Shown piece after piece: positions 32,524 through 43,134 of a stretch of DNA of 64,000 nt. Each line of letters opens with the position of its first letter. The first letter of the stretch is position 1. Below the pieces are notes generated by a model. It worked only from the letters and a program-made list of their open reading frames with translations. It did no database searches and was not told the DNA's origin. Source of the DNA: Sorex araneus (taxonomy: Eukaryota > Chordata > Mammalia > Eulipotyphla > Soricidae); NCBI RefSeq assembly GCF_027595985.1, contig NC_073313.1, positions 78,949,994 through 79,013,993 on the forward strand. The letters are read 5' to 3'. A program made the position numbers and the translations under genes.

Positions 32524-32692
32524 GGACCACCACACCAGGCAGTGATGAGAGACCACTTCTGGCCTGGTGGTTGGGGAGGGGCGACAGCCAAATCCTGGAA
32601 GTAAAGAGCTATATGGTACCAGGGATCAAATCCAGACATCCTGTCTGCAAAGCATGTGCTCCAGCCCTTTGAGCTATATCCCCAGTCCTAAA
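32524..32692 (-). mobile_element. Old SOR-like SINE
   Basis: CACACCAGGCAGTGATGAGA … GAGCTATATCCCCAGTCC. Confidence 0.6.
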
Positions 32693-32711
32693 GGAACATT
32701 GCAGAGAGGGG

Positions 32712-32872
32712 AATGGAACCCACTTGGTGGTACTCAGGGCTTACTCCTGGCTGTGCACTCAGAGATCACCCCGGCAATGCTCTAGGGACTATCCAGTCAG
32801 GAATGGCGGTGCTAAAGAATTAACCAAGGAAAACACATTACTCCCTGTACTATCTCTCTAGCGTCTTGAACA
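32712..32872 (-). mobile_element. SOR-like SINE
   Basis: GGTACTCAGGGCTTACTCCT, TGTACTATCTCTCTAGC. It ends 60 bp from the candidate exon donor. Confidence 0.75.
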
Positions 32873-32932
32873 TTTAAGGGGGAAAAGGAAAGGAAAGTGG
32901 GAAGGGAGGAAGGAAGAAAGGAAGACACTCAC

Positions 32933-33019
32933 CTGAGACTTCATCTCCTTTAACGTCACTGTCAGGGGTTCCAAAGAGTTTACTTTGCAAATGATCAAGG
33001 AGCTCTGGTCTCCAAAGCC
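32933..33019 (-). other. ADGRG4: Candidate upstream ADGRG4 exon with in-frame ATG
   Basis: An 87-bp segment between a plausible acceptor (T-rich tract ending AAACGCAG) and a strong CAG/GTGAGT donor. If spliced to 30164 it supplies ATG AAG TCT CAG (ATG at 32944) and continues GTT TGG ACA ATG AAA, in frame with the usual start; the result is MKSQVWT in front of the known N-terminus. The alternative is a purely 5'UTR exon with the downstream ATG used. The evidence is splice-site pattern and frame only. Confidence 0.4.
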
Positions 33020-33618
33020 CTGCGTTTGATAAGAAATGTAAAAAAGTAAAGTAAAACCAAAACAAAACCCAAGAGACTCGTTATCGGTTGGCCATGCCCC
33101 GTCACCCTCTTTTCTGGATCAAACCACCCTCTCTGCTCTGAGTTTATGAGGCTGATTGACCAGAGCAGATCCTCTTTTTGTGGCTGGCGACACGTCATGG
33201 GGCTGTTCTCTCAAGCATGAAATCAACATGAGCAAAGTTCCTGGGTTATTACATGCCTGCCATAAGCTATCACTCTGAGGGCTCTTTTGCAGTTTTCCCT
33301 AAGGATTACCTCCCGTCGCTAGTTGATTGTCACTTTAATTACCTGGGATCTATTAAACGGGCACTTGCTCATTCAGCCAAGGCTCTTCTCTTTTTATTGA
33401 GAAGCTGGGAAGGTGGGAGTGTATAGAACTCTGAGCCGAAAGGGGAGGCCAAGGAAAACTTCCCACAGCCCAGAACCAGTTAGGGGAAGCTTCCTGTTAC
33501 CTGCTTAGCACAGATCCAGTCTTTAAATGGCCTTGAAAAGAAATAGATGAACTGAACTGCATGATAGTTTGTTCCCCAGGAAGGATTACTGAACCTCTTC
33601 AAAGAATGATAAAAATAT

Positions 33619-33905
33619 GAAATCCTGGAGCCACAAAGATAGTACAGGGGTTAAAGTGCTTGCCTTCTGTGTGGTGAAGCCAAGTTTGATCCCTAACCCT
33701 TCATATGCCCCCCCAAGAAATCCTGGAGCCACAAAGATAGTATAGGGGTTAAAGTGCTTGCCTTCTGTGTGGCAAAGCCAGGTTTGATCCCTAAACCTTC
33801 ATATGCCCCCCCCAAGAAATGCCTAAGGACATTACTGACCAGAGAGCCAGAAATAGCTCCTGAGTACCACTAAGTATGACTCATACTGTCTCCCTGCAAG
33901 AAAGG
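33619..33905 (+). mobile_element. SOR-like SINE with tandemly duplicated head
   Basis: A 98-bp unit starting GAAATCCTGGAGCCACAAAG occurs at 33619 and again at 33717, about 95% identical. It covers the tRNA-like head to CATATGCCCCCCC. The single distal part follows (33816-33905). Confidence 0.88.
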
Positions 33906-33935
33906 AAAAAGAAAAAAAGAAAACAACAAATACTT

Positions 33936-34138
33936 TGAGGCTGGAGAGAGAGTACAGTGGGTATGGCACTTGCCTTGCATGAGGCCAATGGGGGTTAAAT
34001 CCCCAGCATGCCACATGGTTTCCCAACCACTGCCAGGAGAAATTCCTGAGTGCAGAGTCAGGAGAAACCCCTGAACATCCCCAGGCTTGCCCCAAAACCC
34101 AAAGAAGTTTTAAAATAAATAAATAAATAAATAAAATT
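33936..34138 (+). mobile_element. SOR SINE
   Basis: GAGGCTGGAGAGAGAGTACA head, full body, and a tail of AAAT repeats. Confidence 0.9.
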
Positions 34139-34242
34139 TTAAAGTTCCTTTAAGCAACCAATGATCCACACCAGCCCCTGCACCTCTGAGGTCAGGACCC
34201 AGAACTGCAGAGGGGAGAGAGACTTGCTCAAGATCCTAGTGT

Positions 34243-34400
34243 TTGATATTTTGGGGGCCACACTCGACAGTGCTCAGGGGTTACTCCTGGTTCTGCATTC
34301 AATAATCTCTCCTGGCGGGCTCTGGAGACCATATCAGGTGGTGGGGATCAAATCCGTATCAGTTACATGCAAAGCAAGCATCCTACCTGACCCATATCCA
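34243..34400 (-). mobile_element. SOR-like SINE
   Basis: TTTGGGGGCCACACTCGACA … GCATCCTACCTGACCC. Confidence 0.8.
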
Positions 34401-34699
34401 AGATTCTAGTGTTTGGGAGTTGGCATAAGAGCTAAGGCCAAGTACCTCCAGAGACCACATCTTCCTTTCCACCTCCACAATATCAATGGGAAAATGCATC
34501 CTCACAAGAGGCTGAGTCAACTTATTCCCTGTCATCCATAGAGGAAAAGGATAAGAGGCGGTGTCTCAAAATCACTACTCATCCCCAAGCCCAGAAATGG
34601 TGCTCAATGTTGCATGGTAACTAAGAGTCCAGAAACAGAGACTTGAACCTGCATGTTAGTGTGTCTCAGGACCAGTCCCCCCCAACCATCTATCGTTGG

Positions 34700-34890
34700 A
34701 GGAGAGGAAGCCCTAGTGTGCTCATTTGTAAAGTGTGGCTGATGGCACTATGTGTGTGCATGTGCACAGGTGCGCATATGTGTGTGTGCATATGTGTGTG
34801 TGTGTAAAGATCATGTGAGATACTGGATGTGAAGGACTGAGTCTCTGGCCTGGCACAGGGCTCCGCTACCACTGCTGTTACCTAGAACCT
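34700..34890 (+). mobile_element. MIR split by a (TG)n expansion
   Basis: CTCATTTGTAAAGTGTGGCT, then a TG/CATGTG run at about 34750-34805, then AAGATCATGTGAGATACTGG and TGGCCTGGCACAGGGCTC. Confidence 0.6.
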
Positions 34891-35059
34891 CACTTCTTCC
34901 TTTTCCACTTAGCCTTTGTCATTCGCTCCCACATGGAGCTACACAGCTTACAGAGTGGAGGCATGTGGGATAACTTACAATGATCATCTTGGCACTTTTC
35001 TGTCTTTGGTTTCCATTTCACACCATGCCCTGCTCATTGGTCTCTCTCCTTCTTCTTCA

Positions 35060-35160
35060 TAATACTCTGAGCTCTGGATATACAGGTATTACCTGGTATT
35101 TGGGCTTCACACACTGCCCAGTACAGAGTGTTCTCAATCAATATTTGGTAAATGAATGAC
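35060..35160 (+). mobile_element. MIR/L2 3' end
   Basis: CAGAGTGTTCTCAATCAATA followed by TTTGGTAAATGAATGA. Confidence 0.55.
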
Positions 35161-35249
35161 TATGTCTTTGTCCCCCAGTAAAGTCTGCACCTTTCCTCAG
35201 GAGTTAACACAGTGACTAGAAAAGTACTTAATGAATAGTTGTTGAATTG

Positions 35250-35395
35250 AGGGGTCAGAAAAATAGTACAGGGATTAAGACTTTTGCTTTGCATGGTTCC
35301 AAACTAGATTAAATCTCTGGCACCTCTGGTCTCCAAAGCATAGCGTCAGGAGTAGCCCCAAAGTATCACAAGATATGAGCCCCCAAATGCCCCGT
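35250..35395 (+). mobile_element. SOR-like SINE
   Basis: GGGGTCAGAAAAATAGTACA and ATTAAATCTCTGGCACC. Confidence 0.75.
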
Positions 35396-35442
35396 GTATA
35401 TATGAATATATACATCTCAAGTTAAAGGAAAATAATTTGAGA

Positions 35443-35585
35443 GAAGGGGTCAGTAGTATATGAATTATGGTGCTTAAATGCTGCTGACCCCAGTGCAATC
35501 CCAACACAACATATATTCCCCTGAGCACAGAGTCAGGAATGGCCCCTGAACACCACCAGATGTGAACAAAAATTAAAATGAAGAA
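35443..35585 (+). mobile_element. SOR-like SINE
   Basis: AGGGGTCAGTAGTATATGAA, CCTGAGCACAGAGTCAGGAA. Confidence 0.7.
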
Positions 35586-36213
35586 TTCAAAGAAAAATAC
35601 ATTCATCTATACTTAGATATGTCAAGAGAGTGTTCTGGAAGAAGACACTGCAGAGATAATATCTGATTCTAGGAGAGACTGAGAAATCTTGAATGGGAGG
35701 AAAACATTTCCCTATATCTGCTTTTGTGCTGCTATAATTTTTATCACTTGCATGTGTTACTTCTTTGAAGATAAGCCACTGTTTTTGCTCAAAAATATAA
35801 TAAAATGCAAATTAAATAATTGACAATAAGAGAAACTTGGGTAGATAAATGAAGAAAGAAGTTGGAATTCTTTGGTGAGGAAAAAAAGTGATCTGAGGAG
35901 GAGGGCTTCAATGAGTAACTTTTGTTTTCTGTAAGGAGTCTACTGACCATCTGTTCTCCATATCTAAAGAGTAATAGGAAATGGATTGAATTGCATTGAG
36001 ATATGTGAGTTAAATATAAATAAGTCATTATTGACAGTGGAAGTTGATAAACACCAGAAAAAGGCTATGGCCGGATGTTATGAGCCATTTACCCTTGGAA
36101 ACTCAAAGGTGTAGATAGCCAGATGGCTCTGCTAATATATGTGACCTTCCACAGACAGAGCAAGTGAGTTTTCAGGGACTGTGTTCCTGGTTCTGAGCCT
36201 AAAAGATAACACT

Positions 36214-36372
36214 AGGGGCCAGAAAGATATACAGGGGCTAACACACTTGCTTTGCCTGGTTTGATCCCTCCTGATACATGGTCCTAAGCATTGCTGTGAG
36301 CAACTCCTGAGCACAGAACAGAGTCATTCCTGGGTACTGCTAGGTGTAGACCAAAATTCCAAAAAAATTTTT
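36214..36372 (+). mobile_element. SOR-like SINE
   Basis: GGGGCCAGAAAGATATACAG … GCTAGGTGTAGACCAAAA. Confidence 0.78.
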
Positions 36373-36529
36373 TAAAAATTAAAGAACCCCTAATCTTTCA
36401 TGTCACTTGGGGGGCTTGATAGGATAGTAAGAGGGCAACATCTGTGGTGAAGGGGAACACTCAACCAAGAGGAGGTGGTGCTGAAAGGTAAAGTGTTGTG
36501 TATGAAACCCTATAAGCTACAGTACTGTA

Positions 36530-36832
36530 AACCACAGTGCATAAATGTCTAACAAGCAATACCTGTATTACAAACCATAATGCCCAAAGGGGAGGTAAAG
36601 AGGGAAAAAGAGATAGAGAGAGAGACAAAGAGACAGAGAGAGAGAGAGAAGAACAGTGCCTGCCATAGAGGCAGATGGGTGGGTGGTGCGGGAGAAAAAC
36701 TGGGGACATTGATGGTGGGAAATGCACACTGGCGAAGGGACAGGTTTTGGAACACGGTATGACTGAAACCCAACCGTGAACAACTTTGTAACTGTGTAAA
36801 AAATTAAGATGATTGAACTTAAAAAAAAAAAC
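36530..36832 (+). mobile_element. L1 3'UTR
   Basis: ATTACAAACCATAATGCCCA, an internal AGAGAGAG run, ACACTGGCGAAGGGACAGGT, poly(A). Confidence 0.85.
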
Positions 36833-36988
36833 AGCGCCTCTTGTAGAAGCAAACTGGTGGATGGAATGGAGATTTGGTAAAGGTATATGGACACTGGTGA
36901 AGAAAGAGGTGTTGAAACATTGTATACCTGAACCCCAACCACAAATAGCTTTGTAATTTCACAGTAACTAAATAAAGGCATTTAAAAA
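36833..36988 (+). mobile_element. L1 terminal 3'UTR
   Basis: Shorter tail fragment directly after the previous one: GACACTGGTGAAGAAAGAGG, TTTCACAGTAACTAAATAAA. Confidence 0.8.
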
Positions 36989-36993
36989 CCCAA

Positions 36994-37135
36994 AGGGCTG
37001 GCATGCAAGGTCCCCACTTCAATCCCTGGGAACACATAGAATTCTCACCCACTCCATCACTGTCGGGGGTAACCCTGGATGCCACTAATAGTGCTGGGTC
37101 CCAGCAGCATTGCATTACCTGACCAGAACTTTGAA
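36994..37135 (+). mobile_element. SINE, long variant, head truncated
   Basis: AAGGGCTGGCATGCAAGGTC, with GGTCCCAGCAGCATTGCATT as in 22505-22700. Confidence 0.65.
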
Positions 37136-37139
37136 CCAT

Positions 37140-37290
37140 CTGACACAATGCTTACCTTGAATGTGGTCAATCTGGGATTAAACCCTGAAACCCCATATGG
37201 TCCCCAAGCCCTGCCAGGAGTGATCCCTGAGCATAGAACCAGGAATAAGCCCTGATATCGTTCAGGTGTGCCTCCCTGTGCCCCCTCCAA
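37140..37290 (+). mobile_element. SOR SINE, head truncated
   Basis: CTTACCTTGAATGTGGTCAA, CCATATGGTCCCCAAGCCCT, CAGGAGTGATCCCTGAGC. Confidence 0.78.
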
Positions 37291-37295
37291 AAAAT

Positions 37296-37385
37296 TACAT
37301 CCCTAGCACCTCATGGTCCCCAAGCTTTACTAAGAATGATCCCAGAGCACCACCAGTTGTGGCTCGGAAACTAAAGCAAAACAAT
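37296..37385 (+). mobile_element. SOR fragment
   Basis: Body only: CCCTAGCACCTCATGGTCCC, CACCAGTTGTGGCTC. Confidence 0.65.
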
Positions 37386-37408
37386 CCCCCCCAAAAGAGA
37401 CAGGTGTT

Positions 37409-37590
37409 GGGGCCAGAGCGATAGTACAGTGGGTAGGACATTTGCCTTCCACGTGGCCAACCAGGGTTTGATCCCATATGCACCCCCCCATCCCCGGGCA
37501 CCGTCAGGAGTAATTCCTTAGTACAGATGAGTGCAGAGCCAGGAGTAGCCCCGGGATATCACCAGGTGTGGCCCCAAAAGCCAAAAATTA
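37409..37590 (+). mobile_element. SOR SINE
   Basis: GGGGCCAGAGCGATAGTACA; a small duplication around GTACAGATGAGTGCAGAGCC; AAAGCCAAAAATTA tail. Confidence 0.9.
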
Positions 37591-37625
37591 AACAAACAAA
37601 AAAGACAAGTGAAATTATCTCTCTG

Positions 37626-37795
37626 AGGCCAGAGACACAGCTTAATAGGTTGGAGTGCATGCCTTTCATGCATGAAACCCAGATTTGATCCCTAACACTG
37701 TGTGGTCCCCCAAGCACCACCAGGATCATCCCTTGAGCACTGAGCCACAAGTAATCCCTGAACTTCACAGGTAGGGCCCCCCAAACTGAAAAAGA
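37626..37795 (+). mobile_element. SOR-like SINE
   Basis: AGGCCAGAGACACAGCTTAA, AGATTTGATCCCTAACACTG. Confidence 0.78.
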
Positions 37796-38001
37796 GAAAC
37801 ATTAGAAATTTTAAGATACTGTGCATTTGGTTGAATGAATAGAAAATACTAACTCCAAATTTAGGTTTTGAAGGTAACAGAAGCCGTATACTAGAAGGCA
37901 GTAAACACCACAGAGAAAAATAGAAGTGGGAAAGGGACACAAGGATTTCTGGGAGAAGGTGGGAAATGTAATCCTCCTCCCTCTCCAGGAATCCCCAGGC
38001 A

Positions 38002-38105
38002 CTGGGGCTAGCGAGATGATCTCAGCGCATAGGAAACACGAGGCCTGAGCTCATAGACTAATGTTGCGGACAAGTATTTTAAGACCCTGAACCATCTTGC
38101 TCCCT
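38002..38105 (+). mobile_element. SINE head fragment
   Basis: GGGGCTAGCGAGATGATCTC, GGCCTGAGCTCATAGAC. Confidence 0.5.
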
Positions 38106-38380
38106 GGAATACAACTTACAGACAGTGATCAGTGACCTCCTCACTAATAAAATGACCTTAGAGCATTCGAAGAAAACCAGCGAGTGAGTCATGGGGATGC
38201 CTGAGGAAACAGCTTCCTGACGTGGGGCTGGAAGCCTTTCTCCTAGCAGTACTGAGTCAATGAACCAAGAAGATAGTGATCCCTGAGGAAAACAGAAAAG
38301 AGCAAGGAATGAGGCAATCAAGGCCAAAGCACACAGAATTTGGTGTGCTTTTACAACTTGACTTTGAATAAATGGGGAGC

Positions 38381-39605
38381 TGTGTAATCACAAAATAAGT
38401 GAGTGACACAGCGCTCTCTCCCACCACGTGCATTTGGTGACCATGAGATGCTTCCCCACCCTGGCCTGCTGCTGCCACCCAACAGACGCATGAAGGAGGA
38501 AACAGGGCCGCCGGGTGGTTGGTGATCAGTTGCCATTTATTTCAATCTCATATCCCTCTGCCTCCTTCCAGTCTCACTCACTCCCATATTACTCCTCCTT
38601 TCTGTCTCCTACTTTTCCCCATGCTCTTCTGCCTGCACCCAGTCTCTCTGCCTTCATCTACAGCCCAACCTCCAAGTATTTGGGGTAGCAACTGCATCTA
38701 GGTCAGATAGCACAATCAACATATGAAACCCTTCCCTTTCTTCTGGGGAAGCTCTTCTAAGACAAAGATCTCCTGCTAGGAGATCTGTTCAAGGACAGAA
38801 TTTCATCTAAGGACATACTTCTCCTTTACTTAGTCCATAAACAATTTACTCACTTCTTAATAATCTTTCTCGTGATTTTGTATGGACCAGTAAGAGATAC
38901 TTTAAGCTTCCAGGGTGGCTCTCCTGGGGACGTCGCACAATAGATTCCAGACTATAGTTATTAGGCCAGATCAGCCCTTCCTAACCCTAGCACAATCACT
39001 TTTCCTTGTACAATCCTTATACAATCACTTTTCTTTCGATCATGACAGAATTCGTCCACAACCATGCTCTTTAACTTATTATAAGTCTTATGGCAATTGA
39101 CCTGTCTCATTTCATTACCAGCTTATCTTACAGCTTGCCCTGGATCCATCCAGTCCCCTGGTTGGGACCCTGCTTTGGAGTGCTAGGAGCTAAGGGCAAC
39201 TGAGGCTTAAGTCGAGTAAATATGACAGACACCCAGGAGTAAATGTTATTTGGAGTCAATTAAGTCCCAAATTACAAAAGCATAGCATTAACTCTCTTCC
39301 TGTGTCTATGCAAAAAGGTCATTTCTCTAAAGCAAACTATGCAAAGGACATAAGGGAAAGAGAAAAGCAATATTTCACTTAAAATACAAAATTCGGAGTC
39401 TTTAGAAGAATCTGACCTACAAGTCATATTAGGGTCTGATTTGGGAATAATGGTGACTCACAGATAGGGGAAGCACAGCACAGAGGAGAGGTTAAAGATA
39501 AACACAGAGGAATGGGAGTGCCTTAGGAGCACTGTGATGGGTATAACCCAGTATACCTAAAATCCTTGCAGGAGAGGAGAAAGGACAAACCAATGTTATC
39601 CTACA
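38381..39605 (+). mobile_element. Solo LTR of an endogenous retrovirus (family A, copy 1)
   Basis: 1225 bp bounded by TGTGT…CTACA and an exact 6-bp target duplication GGGAGC (38375 and 39606). The sequence recurs in part at 55105-55734 and 61684-62717, all on the plus strand. The last 70 bp hold TATAACCC; the other copies have an AATAAA there. No gag, pol or env is present next to it, so only the LTR remains. A 6-bp duplication is usual for class II (betaretrovirus-like) elements, but I cannot assign the family. Confidence 0.85.
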
Positions 39606-39611
39606 GGGAGC

Positions 39612-39762
39612 CAGTACAAGAGAGGTAATATGGGGATAAGTTGTGTGCTTTGCATGCAGCCAGACTTCTCTGATTACCAACACTATATATGGTTCCCTTG
39701 AGCATGGAATCCTCAGTAATCCCTGAGCACTGCTGGTGATCCCCAAACCAAAAGATAGAAAA
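39612..39762 (+). mobile_element. SOR-like SINE
   Basis: AGAGAGGTAATATGGGGATA, GAGCATGGAATCCTCAGTAA; starts right after the LTR. Confidence 0.65.
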
Positions 39763-39815
39763 CAAAATGCAAACACATATGAAGGCAGAGCAGCATTGTC
39801 AAAAACTCATTTAGG

Positions 39816-39965
39816 GAGGACAAGGATAGCTCAGTGCAAGCACCTACCTTGAAAGCTTGAGGCTATAAGCTTTATCCACAGCACCACCCTACATGAGCCT
39901 GTCAATCCTGTTGGCATTTCTGTTTGGGATCCCCCAATGCCACAAAAATAGGGTATTATCTCTGT
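39816..39965 (+). mobile_element. Old SINE
   Basis: GAGGACAAGGATAGCTCAGT and GGCTATAAGCTTTATCCACA. Confidence 0.45.
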
Positions 39966-40005
39966 CACATTGCAACAAAATGTGTACTGACCCTGCAATT
40001 AAAGT

Positions 40006-40200
40006 GTGAGCCATAGTACAGCAGGTAGGGAATTTACTTTGCACATGGGAGACCCAAGTTTGATCCGTGCCCCTCCCCCATGATTGCCCAAGCACCGCCA
40101 TGAGGGATCCCTGAGAGTGGAGCCATGAGTGATCCATAAGCTCAGAGGTAGGAGTAAGCTCTAAGCATCACTGAGCGTGGGGCCAAACACAAATTTTAAA
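40006..40200 (+). mobile_element. SOR-like SINE with duplicated body
   Basis: GTGTGAGCCATAGTACAGCA; the body unit (G/T)AGGAGTAAGC…/GAGCCATGAGTGATCC is partly repeated. Confidence 0.78.
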
Positions 40201-40288
40201 AAAGTATGAGGCCCCTGCCATGCACATGTATAAGCACTGCCTGCATCCAAGAGTGAGAATGCCTGTCATCATGACGAAAATGAGGTGA

Positions 40289-40455
40289 AGGGCCAGAGCA
40301 ATAGTATAGCGGGTAAGGCACTTGCCTTGAATGCAACCAACTCAGGTTTGATCCCTGGCAACCCATATGGCTTCCCCTACACCACCAGGAGTAATTCCTG
40401 AGTGCAGAAACAAAAGTATCCCCTGAGCACTGCCGGTATTTCCCCCAAACAAAAC
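40289..40455 (+). mobile_element. SOR SINE
   Basis: GGGCCAGAGCAATAGTATAG, ACCAGGAGTAATTCCTGAGT. Confidence 0.88.
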
Positions 40456-40509
40456 AATGAGGTGACAGAAAGGGAATAAATTAAATAAAATAAATTTTAA
40501 TTTCATATA

Positions 40510-40745
40510 GGGGCCTGATAGGTAGTTCAAAGAGAAAGAGAGTTGTCTTGCATGCCTGAAGCCCCAAGTCCAATTCCTGTCAATGTGTATCCTTCCTATC
40601 CCCATTCAGTACCCACATTCAGCATTGCTGGGCTTAAGACAATCACACCCCCAGACCCAAGAACCTAATGGTCAAGCCCACCCTATCTGACACAGTACCA
40701 CCAGAAGTGTTCTTAGGTCTGTGAGCAGTGCTGGGGAATTCCCCA
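40510..40745 (+). mobile_element. SINE, long variant
   Basis: GGGGCCTGATAGGTAGTTCA; extended 3' part with CAGCATTGCTGGGCTTAAGA and GAGCAGTGCTGGGGAATTCC. Confidence 0.65.
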
Positions 40746-40761
40746 AAAATTCCATTTTTAT

Positions 40762-40925
40762 TGAGTCAGAGAGATACTACGACGGCTAGAGCACTTGCTT
40801 TGCATACAACTGACATAAATTTGATTCCTAGTACCCCATATGATCCCCCAACCTTGGCAGGAATGATCCTTGCGCATAGAGCCAGGAGTAATCACCACCA
40901 GGGGGGCTCTCCCCAAAAAATAGAG
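40762..40925 (+). mobile_element. SOR SINE
   Basis: GAGTCAGAGAGATACTACGA … CATAGAGCCAGGAGTAATCA. Confidence 0.83.
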
Positions 40926-40991
40926 AAAAGTCTTTCTATTTTAACATTCTCATACCTGTTAACTTGATTTACATTAGAAATAGCAATAACA

Positions 40992-41125
40992 GGGCTGGAG
41001 AAATAGCACAGCGGGTGAGGTGCTTGCCTTGCATGCGGTTGACCCAGGTTCTATCCCTGACATCCCATAGGGTACCCAGAGGTCCATGGTAGTGATTCCT
41101 GAGTATAAAACCAAAAATAAAGAAC
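40992..41125 (+). mobile_element. SOR SINE, internally deleted
   Basis: GGGCTGGAGAAATAGCACAG, CCAGGTTCTATCCCTGAC. Confidence 0.85.
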
Positions 41126-41130
41126 AACAA

Positions 41131-41265
41131 GGAGCCAGAGAGAGATTACAGAGGTTTTGGTGCCAATCCCAGTTCAGCCACCACATATAATCCCCCAAGT
41201 ACTACCTATAGTAATCCCTGAGCCTGAGTACCACCTGGTCTGGTCCCAAAACAAAATAGTGGCAA
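41131..41265 (+). mobile_element. SOR-like SINE
   Basis: GGAGCCAGAGAGAGATTACA … CCACCTGGTCTGGTCCC. Confidence 0.75.
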
Positions 41266-41392
41266 GAGTTATCAAGGATTTGGAAGAAAAGGAACCCAAA
41301 GGTGGGGTGTGAATTGGTGCAATCCCTTAAGAAAATGCTATGATGTTCCTTTCAGAAGCTAAAGGTTGAAGTACCCTATGATGCAACAATCC

Positions 41393-41605
41393 TGTCACTG
41401 TCACTGTCATCCCGTTCTTCGTCGATTTACTCGAGTGGGCACCAGTAACATCTCTATTCCTTCCAGCCCTGAGATTTTAGCAGTTTCTCCTTACTTGTCT
41501 TTCCCAACAATTGGAGACTCTTTCAGGGTCAGGGAAATGAGACTTATCGTTACTGTTCTTGGCATATTGAATATGCCATGGGTAGCTTGCCAGGCTCAGC
41601 CCAGA
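41393..41605 (-). mobile_element. RTE-derived short element, 5'-truncated
   Basis: Minus strand: module GGCAAGCTACCCATGGCATA, the extra module (CCCTGAAAGAGTCTCCAATT), then the 3' tail with GTTACTGGTGCCCACTCGAG and GTGACAGTGACAG units. Right end not clearly defined. Confidence 0.8.
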
Positions 41606-41651
41606 AAGACCATACTTAGAAAAAACCCAGGATTTTAAAAAGTGCCCTGGA

Positions 41652-41805
41652 TGAGGGACTGCAGTGACAGTACGTGGGCAAGACACTTGCCTAGCTTGCA
41701 GTTGAGACAGGTTCATTCCCCGACATCCCATATGGTTCCCCCAAGCCCACCAGGAGTGATCCTTGAGCACCACCAGTTATGGCCCAAACGAAAACAAAAT
41801 CAACA
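41652..41805 (+). mobile_element. SOR SINE
   Basis: GAGGGACTGCAGTGACAGTA, CCACCAGTTATGGCCC. Confidence 0.82.
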
Positions 41806-42206
41806 CAGATGTGATGAAGCCATCTGCAAAGGTCCTTGATGTATCTCTATTTCTGTGATGTCATGCCCAGCCTGTTGTCTGTCCTGGAAAATGTCCCATC
41901 TGCTGAAAAGGATGGAGAGCCTGGTAGAGCCTCTTCCATGCTACCTGTCTAGTCCTGGCTGAGAGCTCTTGTATCCCTGTTGGTACCCTCTGGGCGATCT
42001 GTTCAGGGTTGGAATGGGCTGTCTGCCATGGCTATAGTGCTCCTCTGCATCCTCTTCTTTTGGTGCCTGTTTCTTGATACGTTTCAGTATTCAATTTCCC
42101 TTGATCAGTATATAATATCCATCTCCCCTACTGCCTCTTTAAGCTGAGCTCTCCTGTCTGAAACAAGAAGGGCCATCCCCCATTTTTCCCTCACCCTTTT
42201 CTTTTT
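41806..42206. other. Unique sequence
   Basis: Four hundred bases with no recognised repeat or exon. Confidence 0.5.
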
Positions 42207-42318
42207 ATTTTTTGGGCGGTGCTATACCTGGTGATGCTTAGGTATCATTCCTGGGGGAGAGGTCGTGCAAGGCAAGAGAGTACCCTCTGTACTCTGTACT
42301 TTCTCTCCAGGCTTCTAC
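42207..42318 (-). mobile_element. SOR-like SINE, internally deleted
   Basis: TTTTTGGGCGGTGCTATACC, CTCTGTACTTTCTCTCCAGG. Confidence 0.7.
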
Positions 42319-42539
42319 CATTCTGTGCCTTAGAGCAGTGACAGGTCGAATAGTGTTTCCTTATCCAGCCAGCCATTCTTTGTTTTTTGTTAAGGGGGTT
42401 TATTCCACTGACATTAAGAGAAATCACTGGCACTTAGAAGCATTAGGGAAAGTAATCCCTATTTTATTTTATACTTATATGTTCTTTTATATTTTTATAT
42501 ATTTATTCAAAAATCAAAAACTAATAACACTAAATAGTG

Positions 42540-42628
42540 TTATTACACAGGGTCTATCTGCAATGTTATTGATAATAGCTAAAATATGGAAAAAAACAGA
42601 AACTGTTGATGATAGATGATTGGACAAA
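42540..42628 (+). mobile_element. L1 ORF2 fragment
   Basis: TATTGATAATAGCTAAAATA followed by a short diverged stretch. Confidence 0.6.
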
Positions 42629-42629
42629 A

Positions 42630-42800
42630 AAGGGTGCAGGAGAGAGAGTGCATTGGGTGATGCACTTACCTTGCACACAGCTGACCCAGGTTTGATCCTT
42701 AACATTACATTTGGGCCCTGAGCCCTGCTGGGAGTGATCCCTGAGCACAAAACCAGGAGTAAGACTTGAGGACCACTTGGTATGCCCCTTCCCAATAATA
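42630..42800 (+). mobile_element. SOR SINE
   Basis: AGGGTGCAGGAGAGAGAGTG, CCAGGTTTGATCCTTAAC, GAGTGATCCCTGAGCACAAA. Confidence 0.83.
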
Positions 42801-42885
42801 TATAACTTAAAAGACAAGGGATAGTTATACAATAGATTACTACACTAAATTTTGTCTCTTTTTGCAACTCAAAAAGAGACAAAAA

Positions 42886-43070
42886 TTGGAACCAGAGTAA
42901 TAGGACAGAGGGGAGGGCGCTTGCCTCACACCTGTCCAACCCAAGTTCAATCTCTGGCATCCCATATGGTCCCCTGAGCACCAACAGGAGTGATTCCTGA
43001 GTACAGAAGCTGAGCCAGGAATAAGCCCTGAACATCAACAGGTGTGGCCTCAAGACCAAAAAAAAAGAGA
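42886..43070 (+). mobile_element. SOR SINE
   Basis: TGGAACCAGAGTAATAGGAC; CCATATGGTCCCCTGAGCAC; A-tail. Confidence 0.88.
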
Positions 43071-43134
43071 GAGAGAAATGAAAATTTGCCATTCCCAACT
43101 AAACAACATGAACTTTTCCTGTCATTGTTTTTGT

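Noticed and set aside
38381-39605. Complete provirus between the LTR copies
   Set aside because: The DNA between the copies is SINE, L1 and unique sequence, with no retroviral genes; each copy is a solo or truncated LTR.
42514-43098. A 194-codon open frame on the minus strand
   Set aside because: It is the antisense of two SOR SINEs and an L1 fragment; the same peptide words recur wherever antisense SOR copies occur.
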